Shown: positions 37,187 through 47,601, counted from the stretch's first letter. The stretch: DNA of 64,000 nucleotides from Streptomyces sp. CA-210063 (GCF_024612015.1 NZ_CP102512.1:3844001-3908000), one strand, 5' to 3'. A program made the numbers and translations. The notes: generated by a model not told the origin, from the sequence alone.

Positions 37187-38986
37187 ATGTCAGACCAGCG
37201 GCCCGAGCCGCCCCACGCTCCACCACCCGACGACACCGCACGGCAGCAGTTGAAGCAGGCCGGGGCGACCCCGCTGCAACCCGCCGACCCCGGGCGCATC
37301 GGACCGTATCTGCCGCTCGGACGACTCGGCAGCGGAGGCATGGGCCGGGTGTACCTGGCGCGCCCGGCGGACGACCGCGCGGGGCTCGCGGCGGTGAAGG
37401 TGATCCGGCCCGAGTACGCCGAGGACCCGGAGTTCCGGCGGCGGTTCGAGCGGGAGGCCGCCGTGCACGGCCGGGTCCGTACGCCGCGCACGCCGGATCT
37501 GCTGGGCGCCGGCTTCGAGGACGAGCTGCTGTGGATGTCCACGCAGTACCTGCCCGGCCTCAACCTCGCCGACGCCGTACGGGAGTGCGGTGCGCTGGAG
37601 GCGGCCGGGGCGTGGCGGCTGGTGGCCGAGCTCGGGCACGCCCTGTCGGCGCTGGCCACGGCCTCGGTCGTCCACCGCGACCTCAAGCCGTCCAACGTGA
37701 TCCTGACCCTCCAGGGCGCGCACGTCATCGACTTCGGTATCTCCCGGGCCGTGGACAGCAGCGCGATCACCGTCACCGGAAGCCGGGTCGGCACCCCTGC
37801 CTTCATGTCGCCCGAGTACCTGCGGGACGGCCGCTGCGACACCACCTCCGACATGTTCTCGCTGGCCGGCACGATCGTCTACGCCGCCACCGGGCACGCC
37901 CCGTTCGGCGACGGGACCGGTGTGGACGTGATGCACCGCGTCGCGTTCGAGGAGCCCAAACCGGAGGTCATGGCCGAACTCGCGGCCCTGGACCCGGCGT
38001 TGGCCGAACTGCTGTCCGCCTGCCTCTCCAAGGATCCCTCCGGTCGGCCCACCCCGCAGCGGCTGATCGACGCGGCCACGACCGCCGGCCACAGCCACGC
38101 GCCCTTATGGCAGGAACCGCTGGCCACCCGGCTGCTCGCCCGGCAGCGGGCCTGCCAGGACCTGGAGCACGCCACCGCGCGACAGACGGGCCACTTCCGC
38201 ACGCCCACGGAACGCGTGACCTCGCCGCCCCTCGGCCCCGCCTACGGCCCGGCGACACCACCGGGCCAGTACGGCCGAACGCCGACGCCGGGGGTGTACG
38301 GCACCCCGCCCCCACCCGGCACGTTCGGGCCGCCCACACCCCCGAGCTCCAGGCGCGGGAAGCCGTATCTCGCCGTCGCCGCGGGTGTCGCCGTGTGCGT
38401 CGTGGCGGTGAGTGCCTTTCTGTTCACCCGTCCGCCCTCCGGCGACACCACCTCGTCGGGCACGGCCGCCGAGACATCCGCCCCGGCCGGCGAGGTGGCT
38501 TCGTCCCCGCCCGCTTCCTCCGCGTCGCCCTCGCCCTCCCCCAGCAAGGAGGACAAGGAGAAGGACGAGGAGAAAGAGGGCGGGAAGGGTGAGGAGAAAG
38601 GCAACGCGGCGGGCGGGTCCGGTGAAGGTGCGCGGCCCACGGCCACCGTCACCGCCACGGCCGACGGCAGCGGCGGAGGCACGGGCACCGCCCCGAGCGC
38701 CACCCCGACCAAGACCGCGACGAAGCCCGCCGATCCGCCGTGGCTCACCCAGTGCACGTACTACTCCGGCACCGAACTGACGCAGTTCGGCGACAAGAAC
38801 CAGCGCGTCACGCAGGTGCAGTGCGTGCTCGTCAAGCGCGGCTACAGCGTCGGCGGCTCCGGGGTCGACGGCCAGTTCGGTGACGACACCCTGGCCGCGG
38901 TCAGGCTGTTCCAGAGCGACAAGGGACTGAACGTCGACGGAGACGTCGGCCCCGACACCTGGGCCGCGCTGCGCAGTCGGACGTGA
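37187..38986 (+). CDS. Receptor-like Ser/Thr kinase with extracytoplasmic peptidoglycan-binding domain
   Basis: A 599-residue protein from ATG 37187. The kinase domain (about residues 38-310) is complete: glycine loop LGSGGMGRVYLA, Lys71 in AAVKVI, catalytic HRDLKPSN (Asp165), DFGIS, and the MSPEYLRDG variant of APE. A Pro/Gly-rich juxtamembrane stretch, one helix (YLAVAAGVAVCVVAVSAFLF), a Ser/Lys/Glu linker and a PG-binding-1 domain (RVTQVQCVLVKRGYSV, DGQFGDDTLAAVRLFQ, DGDVGPDTWAALRS) follow. It should sense cell wall outside and phosphorylate proteins inside. Codon 307 (38105-38107) is TTA, so translation needs the rare bldA tRNA. Confidence 0.93.
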   Translation: MSDQRPEPPHAPPPDDTARQQLKQAGATPLQPADPGRIGPYLPLGRLGSGGMGRVYLARPADDRAGLAAVKVIRPEYAEDPEFRRRFEREAAVHGRVRTPRTPDLLGAGFEDELLWMSTQYLPGLNLADAVRECGALEAAGAWRLVAELGHALSALATASVVHRDLKPSNVILTLQGAHVIDFGISRAVDSSAITVTGSRVGTPAFMSPEYLRDGRCDTTSDMFSLAGTIVYAATGHAPFGDGTGVDVMHRVAFEEPKPEVMAELAALDPALAELLSACLSKDPSGRPTPQRLIDAATTAGHSHAPLWQEPLATRLLARQRACQDLEHATARQTGHFRTPTERVTSPPLGPAYGPATPPGQYGRTPTPGVYGTPPPPGTFGPPTPPSSRRGKPYLAVAAGVAVCVVAVSAFLFTRPPSGDTTSSGTAAETSAPAGEVASSPPASSASPSPSPSKEDKEKDEEKEGGKGEEKGNAAGGSGEGARPTATVTATADGSGGGTGTAPSATPTKTATKPADPPWLTQCTYYSGTELTQFGDKNQRVTQVQCVLVKRGYSVGGSGVDGQFGDDTLAAVRLFQSDKGLNVDGDVGPDTWAALRSRT

Positions 38987-39110
38987 CGTCGGCCCCTACA
39001 CCCTGAGGCCGACCAATTCGCGTAGGACACGCCTCTTTTGCGTACCCATGGGCCGCTTGTGCACCCATCCTTACCCTGACGTCTGTTTCCGTCGGGGGAG
39101 GTCCACCACG
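38987..39110. other. Short gap before the FHA-kinase pair
   Basis: 124 bp with no strong hairpin. It contains the FHA gene's ribosome-binding site GGGGGAGG. Confidence 0.4.
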
Positions 39111-39848
39111 ATGCACAGCATCATCGTCGTACCCGCGCACAGCACCGGACCGGACGACCATCTGCGTCTCGGGCCCTGCGAGTCCCTGTCCTTCGGCCGT
39201 ACGCCACGACCGTACGGCCCTCACCTCACCATCGCCCACGAAGGCGTGTCCCGCGAGGCCGGCGAGATCACGGCGGCGGGGGCCTACTGGAAGCTCAGCA
39301 ACCTCAGTCGTGGGCAGACGTATGTCATCGAGAACCCGGAAGGCGCGGGTGAGCACGTCAAGGTCCCGCCGGGACGGCTCGACGCCCCGATCCCGTTCGA
39401 GTTCTCGCGCGTGGTCCTGCCCGCGGGGAGCGAGCTGCTGAGCTTCGAGGTGTGGGCGCCACGCCACGACTACGTCGACCACGCGGGCCCTCGGCAGGGC
39501 GCGCCCACCGAGTGCGCCTTCCCGCTCGACCGCGGCAAACGGTACTTCCAGGTCCTGGTCGCCCTGTGCGCGCCGCGCCTGCGCGACGAACCGCACGCCT
39601 CGCTGCCCACCGCCGACGAACTGGTGGAGTCGCTGCGGCCGACCTGGCCGACGGTCTCGCGGACTTCGGTGCAGTGGAACATCGACTACCTCGCAGTCAA
39701 GCTGCGCCTGAAACCGATGCCCGACGCGACACCGGGCGGCGGCCCGCGCCTCAACGGCAAGAAGGACCGCCTGGTCTCCCTGGCGCTGCGGTTCGACCTC
39801 GTCCGGGAGGCCGACCTGGCTCTGCTGAAGGAGAGGGCCGCGCGGTGA
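39111..39848 (+). CDS. FHA-domain-like protein upstream of an atypical kinase
   Basis: A 245-residue protein. The N-terminal 100 residues follow the forkhead-associated pattern: LGPCESLSFGRTP (the GR), LTIAHEGVSREAG (the S-R), then WKLSNLS (the S/N). FHA domains bind phosphothreonine, often made by an adjacent kinase. The remainder (VVLPAGSELLSFEVWAPRHD onward) contains an alpha-helical part, TVSRTSVQWNIDYLAVKLRL, possibly a second winged helix. Start at ATG 39111 with GGGGGAGG upstream. The GTG of the next gene overlaps its stop by 4 bases. Confidence 0.75.
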   Translation: MHSIIVVPAHSTGPDDHLRLGPCESLSFGRTPRPYGPHLTIAHEGVSREAGEITAAGAYWKLSNLSRGQTYVIENPEGAGEHVKVPPGRLDAPIPFEFSRVVLPAGSELLSFEVWAPRHDYVDHAGPRQGAPTECAFPLDRGKRYFQVLVALCAPRLRDEPHASLPTADELVESLRPTWPTVSRTSVQWNIDYLAVKLRLKPMPDATPGGGPRLNGKKDRLVSLALRFDLVREADLALLKERAAR

Positions 39849-41239
39849 ATGAGAGAACGACACACGCCGTACCGGTTCCGAAGGGGTACCGCCTCGGTGC
39901 CTGGGAGATCCGCGAGCCCATCGCCTCCGGGGGCTTCGGCACGGTGTACACCGCCCGGCGCGTGGAGCCCGCCGAGGGCCTGCCGTCCGAGGCCGCCCTG
40001 AAGTTCCTGCCCACCGGCACCCGCACCCCCCGCCAGCTGCGCCATCTCCAGGAACTCGCCGAGCGGGAGACGGAGTTGCTGCGCCGGCTCCAGCGCCCGC
40101 GGCTCATCCGCATGTACGAGGCCCTGACCGTGGACGACCCGTCCCAACCGCTGCTCGACGGCGCCACCGCCCTCGTGCTGGAGCGCGCCGAGGGCTCCCT
40201 CGACCAGCTGCTCGAACGGCTCGGGGAACGGCGCCCGAGGCGGCCCGACCGCGCGGTGGCCGTCCCCGGCGGGCCCTCGCTGCTCGCCCAGATCTGTGAG
40301 GGGATGGCCCATCTCCACCACGCGGGCTGGGTCCACGGCGACCTCAAACCGGCCAACGTCCTGCTGATGGCGGACGGTTCGGTCCGACTCGCGGATTTCA
40401 ACCTGGCCGCCGAACTGCAGGGCACCCACGCCTACTCCCCCGCGTTCACCACCGTCGACTACACCCCGCCCGAGCTCCTCTGGGCAGAGATCGGAGAACA
40501 CGGCCACCTCACCCGCCCCACCGCCGACATCTGGGCCTTCGGCGTCCTCGCCCACCTGGTCCTGACCGGCAGTCCGCCGTTCCCCGGGGCGACCCAGGCC
40601 GCCCGCCGCGACGCGGTCCTGCGCTACGCCAAGGGCCATGAGGAGCTGCGTCTCTCGCCCGAACTCCCGGACAGTTGGCGGCAGATCGTCACCGACTGCC
40701 TCGCTCCCACGCACGAGGCCCGCGCCGCCCACACCGCGCAGTCCCTGCTCCGCCGGGTCGAGCCCGCCGCCGGAGCCGCCCGCTCCCCACGCCTGCCCCG
40801 GCTCCAACCACGCCGCGGCCCCCGTCCGGCCCTGCTGGTCGGGCTCGCCGCGGTGACGGTGGCCTCCCTCGTCACGACCGGCTGGCTGGCGCTGCGCGAA
40901 CCCGCTCCACAGGGGTGGGCGCGCTGCGCCCGGGGCGACATCTGCTTCTTCTCGAAGCCCGACGGGCAGGGCGAGATGTGCAACTGGTACGACTACGACC
41001 TCGACTGGCACGACGACTTCATCCCCTGCGCATGGGTGCGGACCAGCCCGCCGAAGTCGGCCTTCAACAATGGTTACGACGACCCCAAGTTCATCGTCGT
41101 CCAGCTTTTCAGCGAGCCGGACTACAAGAGCCCGAGCGGCTGTGTCCTGGACAACACCAAGGTCAACTTCCCGGGCGACGGCCCACTGGTCCGCTCCCAC
41201 AAGTGGGCGCGCGAGTGTCCGCCGGGCGCCTCACCCTAG
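39845..41239 (+). CDS. Atypical Ser/Thr kinase fused to an I36-inhibitor-like extracytoplasmic domain
   Basis: A 464-residue protein from GTG 39845. Kinase region: IASGGFGTVYTARR, ATP-site Lys53 in AALKFL, catalytic loop VHGDLKPANVLL (HGD replaces HRD), and DFNLAAELQGTHAYS where DFN replaces DFG; the APE-like part is TPPELLW. The metal-binding aspartates are kept, so activity may survive. A helix near residues 330-350 (LLVGLAAVTVASLVTTGWLAL) is followed by about 110 residues resembling peptidase-inhibitor family I36: CARGDICFFSKPDGQGEMCN, then five further cysteine and aromatic positions. The FHA gene is its likely partner. Confidence 0.82.
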   Translation: MNERTTHAVPVPKGYRLGAWEIREPIASGGFGTVYTARRVEPAEGLPSEAALKFLPTGTRTPRQLRHLQELAERETELLRRLQRPRLIRMYEALTVDDPSQPLLDGATALVLERAEGSLDQLLERLGERRPRRPDRAVAVPGGPSLLAQICEGMAHLHHAGWVHGDLKPANVLLMADGSVRLADFNLAAELQGTHAYSPAFTTVDYTPPELLWAEIGEHGHLTRPTADIWAFGVLAHLVLTGSPPFPGATQAARRDAVLRYAKGHEELRLSPELPDSWRQIVTDCLAPTHEARAAHTAQSLLRRVEPAAGAARSPRLPRLQPRRGPRPALLVGLAAVTVASLVTTGWLALREPAPQGWARCARGDICFFSKPDGQGEMCNWYDYDLDWHDDFIPCAWVRTSPPKSAFNNGYDDPKFIVVQLFSEPDYKSPSGCVLDNTKVNFPGDGPLVRSHKWARECPPGASP

Positions 41240-41357
41240 GACCTCTGAGGTACCGCGGCCTCACCGGCCGACCCATGCTTGACGCGTCCACAGCGACACA
41301 CGGGAAGCGGGCACCGGATCCGCTCCCGCACAACGGGGAAGAAACGGGGAGCACTTC

Positions 41358-41975
41358 ATGCGCACAAGCACGCCCCTGAGCCGCAAGGCGACCGTGGCCC
41401 TCGGCGCCACCGCACTGGCACTGACACTGGGCGCGGGGCTCAGCGCCGGGACGTCGTACGCCGGCCAGCCCTCAGGCGCCGAGTCCGCCGGTGTGGCGGC
41501 GGCAGCGGCCAAGCCCAAGTTCCAGATGCCGCTCAAGTGCAACACCAAGTGGCAGCTCAACACCTGGGGCCACAACCCGGCCATCGACATCGTGGTGAAC
41601 GGCAACCCCGGGTCCGACGGCCGACCGGTCTACACCGGCTACAAGGGCACGGTCGTCAAGGCGTACTACGACAAGGGCGCCGGCAACATGATCATCATCA
41701 ACCACGGCGGCGGCTGGTACACGGCGTACTACCACCTGCAGGACAAGCCCACCAAGTACGTCAAGGTGGGCCAGAAGGTCGGTGCGAAGACGCAGATCGG
41801 CCGCATCGGCTCCACCGGCAGCAACGGTGGCAGCTGGGCGCACCTGCACTACGAGCAGCGCTACAAGAAGAGCGGCATCCCGGGCCAGAAGGACCGCAAG
41901 CCGGTGCACTTCAACGGCAAGTCGTACACGGGCAACAACAAGCAGTGGAAGGGCGTCGTCAGCAAGAACTGCTGA
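41358..41975 (+). CDS. M23-family (LytM-type) metallopeptidase
   Basis: A 205-residue secreted protein; the signal peptide ends near TSYAG. The zinc ligands of M23 are present: H72xxxxD77 (GHNPAIDIVV) and HLHYE near residue 160; the intervening GTVVKAYYDKGAGNMIIINH and VKVGQKVGAKTQIGRIGSTG strands are classic LytM. This predicts peptidoglycan endopeptidase activity. GGGGAG lies 6 bases upstream of ATG 41358. It sits directly after the two wall-linked kinases. Confidence 0.92.
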   Translation: MRTSTPLSRKATVALGATALALTLGAGLSAGTSYAGQPSGAESAGVAAAAAKPKFQMPLKCNTKWQLNTWGHNPAIDIVVNGNPGSDGRPVYTGYKGTVVKAYYDKGAGNMIIINHGGGWYTAYYHLQDKPTKYVKVGQKVGAKTQIGRIGSTGSNGGSWAHLHYEQRYKKSGIPGQKDRKPVHFNGKSYTGNNKQWKGVVSKNC

Positions 41976-42016
41976 CGACCGGTAAGAGCTGCTGACGACC
42001 GGTCCGCGACCGGAAA

Positions 42017-42060
42017 CGGCAGGGGGCGCGCCGCTCGAAGCGGTGCGCCCCCTTTGCCGT
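42017..42060. terminator. Bidirectional terminator between M23 peptidase and purH
   Basis: Imperfect long stem built from CGGCAGGGGGCGC...CCGCT and AGCGG...GCGCCCCCTTTGCCG, located between the two convergent stops. Confidence 0.75.
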
Positions 42061-42092
42061 ACCGAGCCGATGGCCGGCCGGCAGGTGTCGGC

Positions 42093-43682
42093 TCAGTGGA
42101 AGAAGTGCCGCGTCCCCGTGAAGTACATCGTCACGCCCGCCTTCTCCGCGGCCTCGACGACCAGCTCGTCGCGGACCGAACCACCGGGCTGGACGACGGC
42201 CTTGACGCCGGCCTCGGTGAGGATCTCCAGCCCGTCCGGGAAGGGGAAGAAGGCGTCCGACGCGGCGTACGAGCCCTGCGCGCGCTCGGCGCCCGCGCGC
42301 TCGACGGCGAGCTTCGCGGAGTCGACGCGGTTGACCTGCCCCATGCCGACGCCGACCGAGGCACCGTCCTTGGCCAGCAGGATCGCGTTGGACTTGACCG
42401 CGCGGCAGGCCTTCCAGGCGAACGCCAGCTCGGCCAGCTCGTCGGCGGAGAGGGCCTCGCCGGTCGCGAGCGTCCAGTTGGCGGGGTCGTCGCCGTCGGC
42501 CTGGAGGCGGTCGGTGATCTGGAGCAGGGCACCGCCGTCGATCGGCTTGACGTCGATGGGGTGGGCCGGGCCGTCGGGGCAGCGCAGCACGCGGATGTTC
42601 TTCTTCTTGGCCAGCGCCTCCAGCGCGCCGTCCTCGTAGTCGGGCGCGACGATGACCTCGGTGAAGATCTCGGCGACCTGCTCGGCCATCTCCTTCGACA
42701 CCGGGCGGTTGACGGCGATCACCCCGCCGAACGCCGACAGCGGGTCGCAGGCGTGTGCCTTGCGGTGCGCCTCGGCGACATCCGCGCCGATCGCGATGCC
42801 GCACGGGTTGGCGTGCTTGATGATCGCGACGGCCGGCTCGGCGTGGTCGTACGCGGCACGGCGGGCGGCGTCCGTGTCCGTGTAGTTGTTGAACGACATC
42901 TCCTTGCCGTGCAGCTGCTCGGCCTCCGCGAGACCGCCCGTGCCCGCGGTGTAGAGGGCGGCGGGCTGGTGCGGGTTCTCGCCGTAGCGCAGGGTGTTCG
43001 CGCGCTCCAGGCTGGTGGCGAGGAAGGACGGGAACGGCGAGTCGTCGGCGGGCGCGTAGGCGGAGGCGAACCAGGAGGAGACCGCGATGTCGTACTCGGC
43101 CGTGTGCCGGAAGGCCTCCGCCGCGAGCCGCTTGCGGGCGGCGAGGTCGAAGCCGCCGTCCTTCACGGCGGTCAGGACATCGGCGTACCGCGCCGGGCTG
43201 GTGACCACGGCGACCGAGGGGTGGTTCTTGGCGGCGGCGCGGACCATCGACGGGCCGCCGATGTCGATCTGCTCGACGCACTCGTCGGGGGTCGCGCCGG
43301 AGGCGACGGTCTCCCGGAACGGGTAGAGGTTCACGACGACGAGGTCGAACGGCTCGACGCCCAGCTCGGCGAGCTGGCTCCGGTGGTCCTCCAGGCGCAG
43401 GTCGGCGAGGATGCCCGCGTGCACCTTGGGGTGCAGGGTCTTGACCCGGCCGTCCAGGCACTCGGGGAAGCCGGTCAGCTCCTCGACCTTGGTGACGGGA
43501 ACGCCGGCAGCGGCGATGCGCCCGGCGGTGGACCCGGTGGAGACGAGTTCGACACCCGCCTCGTGCAGGCCGCGCGCGAGGTCCTCGAGGCCGGTCTTGT
43601 CGTAGACGCTGACGAGCGCGCGACGAATGACCCGCTTGGTGCCCTCGTTGCTCTCGGCCGTGACAGTGCTGTCGGCGGTCAC
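42093..43682 (-). CDS. purH: Bifunctional AICAR formyltransferase / IMP cyclohydrolase
   Basis: A 529-residue enzyme performing the last two purine steps with 10-formyl-THF. IMP cyclohydrolase part: [46 protein letters not shown]. Formyltransferase part: [32 protein letters not shown], and the ending FLPFPDGLE-like [11 protein letters not shown] ... [17 protein letters not shown] 43680-43682 overlaps the purN stop by 4 bases with AAAGG upstream. Confidence 0.97.
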   Translation of the reverse strand: MTADSTVTAESNEGTKRVIRRALVSVYDKTGLEDLARGLHEAGVELVSTGSTAGRIAAAGVPVTKVEELTGFPECLDGRVKTLHPKVHAGILADLRLEDHRSQLAELGVEPFDLVVVNLYPFRETVASGATPDECVEQIDIGGPSMVRAAAKNHPSVAVVTSPARYADVLTAVKDGGFDLAARKRLAAEAFRHTAEYDIAVSSWFASAYAPADDSPFPSFLATSLERANTLRYGENPHQPAALYTAGTGGLAEAEQLHGKEMSFNNYTDTDAARRAAYDHAEPAVAIIKHANPCGIAIGADVAEAHRKAHACDPLSAFGGVIAVNRPVSKEMAEQVAEIFTEVIVAPDYEDGALEALAKKKNIRVLRCPDGPAHPIDVKPIDGGALLQITDRLQADGDDPANWTLATGEALSADELAELAFAWKACRAVKSNAILLAKDGASVGVGMGQVNRVDSAKLAVERAGAERAQGSYAASDAFFPFPDGLEILTEAGVKAVVQPGGSVRDELVVEAAEKAGVTMYFTGTRHFFH

Positions 43683-44308
43683 TGGATAACTACCTTTCGT
43701 CCCTCAATGCGATAGCCGTTGCGGGCGAGCCGCCCCACGACATCGACGAGCAGCCTTCGCTCGACTTCCTTGATGCGCTCGTGCAGAGCGCTCTCGTCGT
43801 CCTCGTCCCGGACCTCCACCACGCCCTGCGCGATGATCGGCCCCGTGTCGACGCCGTCGTCGACGAAGTGGACGGTGCAGCCGGTGACCCTGGCGCCGTA
43901 CGCGAGCGCGTCCCGCACCCCGTGGGCCCCCGGGAAACTGGGGAGGAGCGCCGGGTGGGTGTTGACGAACCGCCCACCGAACCGCGCCAGGAACTCCTTC
44001 CCCACGATCTTCATGAACCCGGCGGAGACGACGAGATCCGGCTCGTACGCGGCGACGGCCTCGGCGAGCGCCGCGTCCCACTCCTCGCGGGTGCCGTAGT
44101 CCTTGACCCGGCAGACGAACGTCGGCAGCCCGGCGCGCTCGGCCCGGGCGAGCCCCTCGATGCCGCCGCGGTCGGCACCGACGGCCACGATCTCGGCGCC
44201 GTAGGCCTCGACACCGGTCGTCGCGATGGCGTCCAGCAGCGCCTGGAGGTTGGTGCCGGATCCGGAGACCAGCACGACGAGGCGCTTGGCCACGGGCTTG
44301 GCGGCCAC
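43679..44308 (-). CDS. purN: Phosphoribosylglycinamide formyltransferase
   Basis: A 209-residue enzyme transferring formyl from 10-formyl-THF to GAR. Motifs: [17 protein letters not shown] at the N-terminus, [16 protein letters not shown], and the catalytic region [20 protein letters not shown] with [19 protein letters not shown] start at 44306-44308. It is co-transcribed with purH. Confidence 0.97.
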   Translation of the reverse strand: MAAKPVAKRLVVLVSGSGTNLQALLDAIATTGVEAYGAEIVAVGADRGGIEGLARAERAGLPTFVCRVKDYGTREEWDAALAEAVAAYEPDLVVSAGFMKIVGKEFLARFGGRFVNTHPALLPSFPGAHGVRDALAYGARVTGCTVHFVDDGVDTGPIIAQGVVEVRDEDDESALHERIKEVERRLLVDVVGRLARNGYRIEGRKVVIQ

Positions 44309-44577
44309 GGTGGGGCCCTTTCTACGGGTTCTGCGGGGAATGTCGGGTCTGCCGACTGTGCACTTGTATCTTCATACGAATGCTTCACGTCTCCCTATAC
44401 GGGGAAGTCTACGAAGCGGCCGACCGTCAGCAACGATACCGGCACACCGGACGGCCCCCGTGGGACGGGGGCGTGGCCGGAAGGTAGCGTCTGCGAGGAG
44501 CGGGCTCGGGAACGCGGTCGATGTGTGGGGCGTTCACGAAGTGACAGCTCACGCCGTACCAGTAGCCGTACCAGTAG
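44309..44577. other. purN upstream region
   Basis: Contains the purN ribosome-binding site and likely promoter. I see no coding sequence; it leads into the 12-bp tandem array. Confidence 0.4.
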
Positions 44578-44673
44578 ATTTCACCGCCGGGTTCACTGCC
44601 ACATCACCGCCCGGTGCACCGCCCAGTTCACTGCCGAGTTCACCGCCGAGTTCACCGCTGTATTCACCAAGGG
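44578..44673. repeat. Eight tandem 12-bp units (G-TTCACYGCCGA)
   Basis: The array has an exact 12-bp period; units are GTTCACCGCCGA-like with a few substitutions. It lies directly before the next gene and in the purN promoter region; no hairpin is formed. Confidence 0.85.
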
Positions 44674-44688
44674 GAAGACGCACTCCTG

Positions 44689-45474
44689 ATGCCGGACCGC
44701 AGCCTCCGCCTTCCTTCGCTCCTGCTGCGCGAGCGGAGTTCCTCTCCCACGCCTCCGCGCGAGAGCGAGGACACCCCCGAGCAGTCCGGGCAGCCCGGGC
44801 GGGGCCAGGGCTCAGGTCCTTCGGACGACAATCCGTTCGCACCGCCGCCCGAGGGCGCGCCCGACCGCCCGTGGCAGCCGCGCCCGTCCGCGGGCGGCCA
44901 GGGTTCCGAGGACGGAGCGGGTCGCGGTGGTGGTCATTCGCCGTGGGGCAGCCAGTGGAGCGACCGGCAGCCCGGCCGCTCCGGCGGACCCTTCGGTGAG
45001 CGCCCCGGCGGCCAGGGCGGACCGGGCGACCCCGGCAAGGGCCCCGAGGGCGGTCCGGGAAGCGGGCTGCGCTGGGACCCGGCGGACCCCGCCCAGCGTC
45101 GCGCGCGGTACTCATTGCTCTGCGGCATGTGGGCCTTCTTCTTCGCCCTCTTCGCCTGGCCGTACGTCGCCCTGCTGCTCGGCTCACTCGCTGTGTACTG
45201 GGCCGTCAGCGCCCTGCGCGCCAAGCCCAGCACCCCGGACCCGGCCCAGCCGGCGCCCCTGGAGCCGAGCGGCAAGCCCCAGCGGACCGCGGCCATCAGC
45301 GGCCTGGTGACCTCCACGATCGCCCTCGCCATCGTCGCCATCACCTTCACGGCCCAGTTCGTCTACCGGGACTACTACACCTGCGTCAACGACTCCCTCA
45401 CCACCGCCTCGGAGAAGTCCTGCAAGGAGCTCCTGCCGGACGGACCGGTACGGGAGATGCTGGGCACGCGCTAG
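44689..45474 (+). CDS. Membrane protein with Pro/Gly-rich N-terminus
   Basis: A 261-residue protein from ATG 44689; the start is uncertain because the only purine-rich site, AAGGGGAAG, is some distance upstream. The first 135 residues are Pro/Gly/Gln/Ser-rich ([18 protein letters not shown]), followed by two or three helices ([54 protein letters not shown]) and a short outer tail with two cysteines ([18 protein letters not shown]). It sits between purN and the PerM-like gene. Family unknown to me. Confidence 0.65.
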   Translation: MPDRSLRLPSLLLRERSSSPTPPRESEDTPEQSGQPGRGQGSGPSDDNPFAPPPEGAPDRPWQPRPSAGGQGSEDGAGRGGGHSPWGSQWSDRQPGRSGGPFGERPGGQGGPGDPGKGPEGGPGSGLRWDPADPAQRRARYSLLCGMWAFFFALFAWPYVALLLGSLAVYWAVSALRAKPSTPDPAQPAPLEPSGKPQRTAAISGLVTSTIALAIVAITFTAQFVYRDYYTCVNDSLTTASEKSCKELLPDGPVREMLGTR

Positions 45475-45477
45475 CCG

Positions 45478-47475
45478 TCAGACGGCTCCCTCCGGGCTCG
45501 CGTCGGGGCCGGGGGTGGCGTTGGGGCCAGGGCCAGGATCGGTCTGAGGGGCGGGGTCAGGGGCGCGCTCGTGCGCGGTCCGTCCCGTCGAGGACAGTCC
45601 CGTCGAGGACAACAGTCCCGTCGAGGACACCTCGCGCAGCGCCGCCCGGCGGGCCGCGCGGGAGTCCAGGTCCCAGACGTTCGGCGGTACGGGTGCGGAC
45701 TCGAAGGCGTACGGGTCGAGGGCGTCGTACGATGCGAGGCCGTCTGTGAAGCTTGCGCTCGGGTTGGCTCCGAGGCTCGGGGTGAGCGTGGAGCCGGCCG
45801 GGGGCGCGGGTTCCGCCGGCGGCCGTTTCGTTCTGGAGAGCCATGCGGGGAGTCGGCGTGATCTCTTCGCGAGAGGCTGAGGGGGCGGCTGCGCCGGCTG
45901 CTGCTCGCTGGTCCGAGGCCCGCCCGGCGCTCCGTCCGCCGTCAGGTGCTGCCCACCGGCTGGACGCGGGACGGCCTCGGCTCCTGTCACCCGCAGGTCG
46001 CCCGGGAGCCGCCCACCCACGGTCGCCGCCGGCGCGCGCCGGACCACCGCGGTCGCCCCCGACCGCTTCCCCTGTCCGGTCGCGGCCTTCCGCTCCCGCA
46101 CCCACACCCGACACCACCGCGCCACCAGGGCCACCGGCATCCCCACCACCCCCACCCAGGCCCCGGCCGCGCCGCCCGCCTGCCACCACACGGGGCCGAA
46201 GTCGGCCAGGGTGGCGACGCCGAGGGAGCCGCCGGCGAGGGCCGCGAGGAGAGCGAAGGCGGCGGCGGACATGAGGGCCGCGAGGAGGGTCGCGGCGGCG
46301 GTCCGGGAGGCGGACCACGGGGCCTTTCGGTCGGCGGTGGCCCGGGCCGCGGTGAACCAGCCCACCGTCATGCCCGCGGCGACCGGCACCGCGCCCACCG
46401 CCCAGTACACCGGCGTGCCCCCGCCCGCCGGGACGGCCGCGAGCAGGGGGAACGGGGGCAGGAGAGCGGCCGGGGCGGTCGCGTGCAGCGGTCCGGTGAG
46501 GTGTCCGGCACCCAGGACGAAGCCGGGGCCGAGGGCGTAGGCCGCCGCCCACAGCGCCGCGTTCGGGACGAGGGCGAGGCAGAGCAGCAGTACGGCGAAA
46601 CGGCCGGACCACCCCTCGGTGAGCTGGAGGAAGGAGTCGCGGGCCGTGCCGCCGTGCCAGGCCAGGGACACGGCCACCAGCAGGGCGCCACCGCCGGCCA
46701 GCACGAGCACGCCCGCCCCGGCGGCCCGTCCGGCGGCGGCCGCGAGGTGCCGTCGGCTCTCCGTCTCCGGAGCGCCCCCGAGAAGCGCGGGCAGCGGCAG
46801 CGGGGGGCGCCCGCGTGCCGCCCACACCCCCGTGCCCGCCGCGAGCGCCGCGAGCAGCGGTACGCACAGCGCGGACCACAGCCACGACGGCCGCAGCACG
46901 CCCCCTGAGGCGTACAGCGTGACCGCCGCGCCGACGACCACGTATCCGGTGACGAGACCGGCCCATGTCGTACGGGCGCTCGCACCGAAGCCGTCGTCCG
47001 CGTGGTCGCGGGCCGAACGGTGCAGCAGGACCACCGGCAGGGCGAGCAGGAGGAGGGGGACGAGGCCCACCGGGGCGGGGACACCGGTGAGCGTGTCGGT
47101 GCGGACGAGCTCCACTCCGTGGGAGAGCAGCCACAGCGCCGCCGCCACCTGCAGGGCACCGCCGGGCCCGCTGTCCGGGTACGGCGAACTGATCCACAGC
47201 ACGGTCACGAGCGCGGCGAACGCCCCGAGTCCGAGCCCCGCCGCGAGGAATCCGCCCAGCACCCCGGCGACCAGCTTGGACGACCGGCCGCGCGACCGCC
47301 CGTACAGCGACGCCAGCGGCGACGAGGAAAAGGTCGGGGACAGGGATGACATCGGCGCCATGGGCCTCAGGGGTGCCGAAGGTGCCGTCGGGGAGGCCGA
47401 CCGGCTGTGGTCGGTGGGGTGGTCCGGCCCCGCGGTCGGGTCGTTCGAGTCGGTCGCGTGCGTCACGTCGGCCAT
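45478..47475 (-). CDS. PerM-like (DUF6350) cell-division-linked membrane protein
   Basis: A 665-residue protein with about 10-12 helices from residue 65 to 425 (for example [54 protein letters not shown]), then a cytoplasmic Arg/Pro/Ala-rich tail of about 230 residues. The layout and position next to purN-purH match the actinobacterial PerM family, linked in mycobacteria to cell division. The start is ATG 47473-47475. It converges on the 44689 gene with only three bases between stops. Confidence 0.75.
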   Translation of the reverse strand: MADVTHATDSNDPTAGPDHPTDHSRSASPTAPSAPLRPMAPMSSLSPTFSSSPLASLYGRSRGRSSKLVAGVLGGFLAAGLGLGAFAALVTVLWISSPYPDSGPGGALQVAAALWLLSHGVELVRTDTLTGVPAPVGLVPLLLLALPVVLLHRSARDHADDGFGASARTTWAGLVTGYVVVGAAVTLYASGGVLRPSWLWSALCVPLLAALAAGTGVWAARGRPPLPLPALLGGAPETESRRHLAAAAGRAAGAGVLVLAGGGALLVAVSLAWHGGTARDSFLQLTEGWSGRFAVLLLCLALVPNAALWAAAYALGPGFVLGAGHLTGPLHATAPAALLPPFPLLAAVPAGGGTPVYWAVGAVPVAAGMTVGWFTAARATADRKAPWSASRTAAATLLAALMSAAAFALLAALAGGSLGVATLADFGPVWWQAGGAAGAWVGVVGMPVALVARWCRVWVRERKAATGQGKRSGATAVVRRAPAATVGGRLPGDLRVTGAEAVPRPAGGQHLTADGAPGGPRTSEQQPAQPPPQPLAKRSRRLPAWLSRTKRPPAEPAPPAGSTLTPSLGANPSASFTDGLASYDALDPYAFESAPVPPNVWDLDSRAARRAALREVSSTGLLSSTGLSSTGRTAHERAPDPAPQTDPGPGPNATPGPDASPEGAV

Positions 47476-47601
47476 GCTCCCAACGACACGCGCTTTACCG
47501 GCGTAACGAGGGATTCACGCACGTGTCGCCCAATATGTGCTTATGTGCTTTTTCGTGCGAGGGCCGATCCGGAGAGGGCGGGTACGGCGGGAGGCGATCC
47601 G

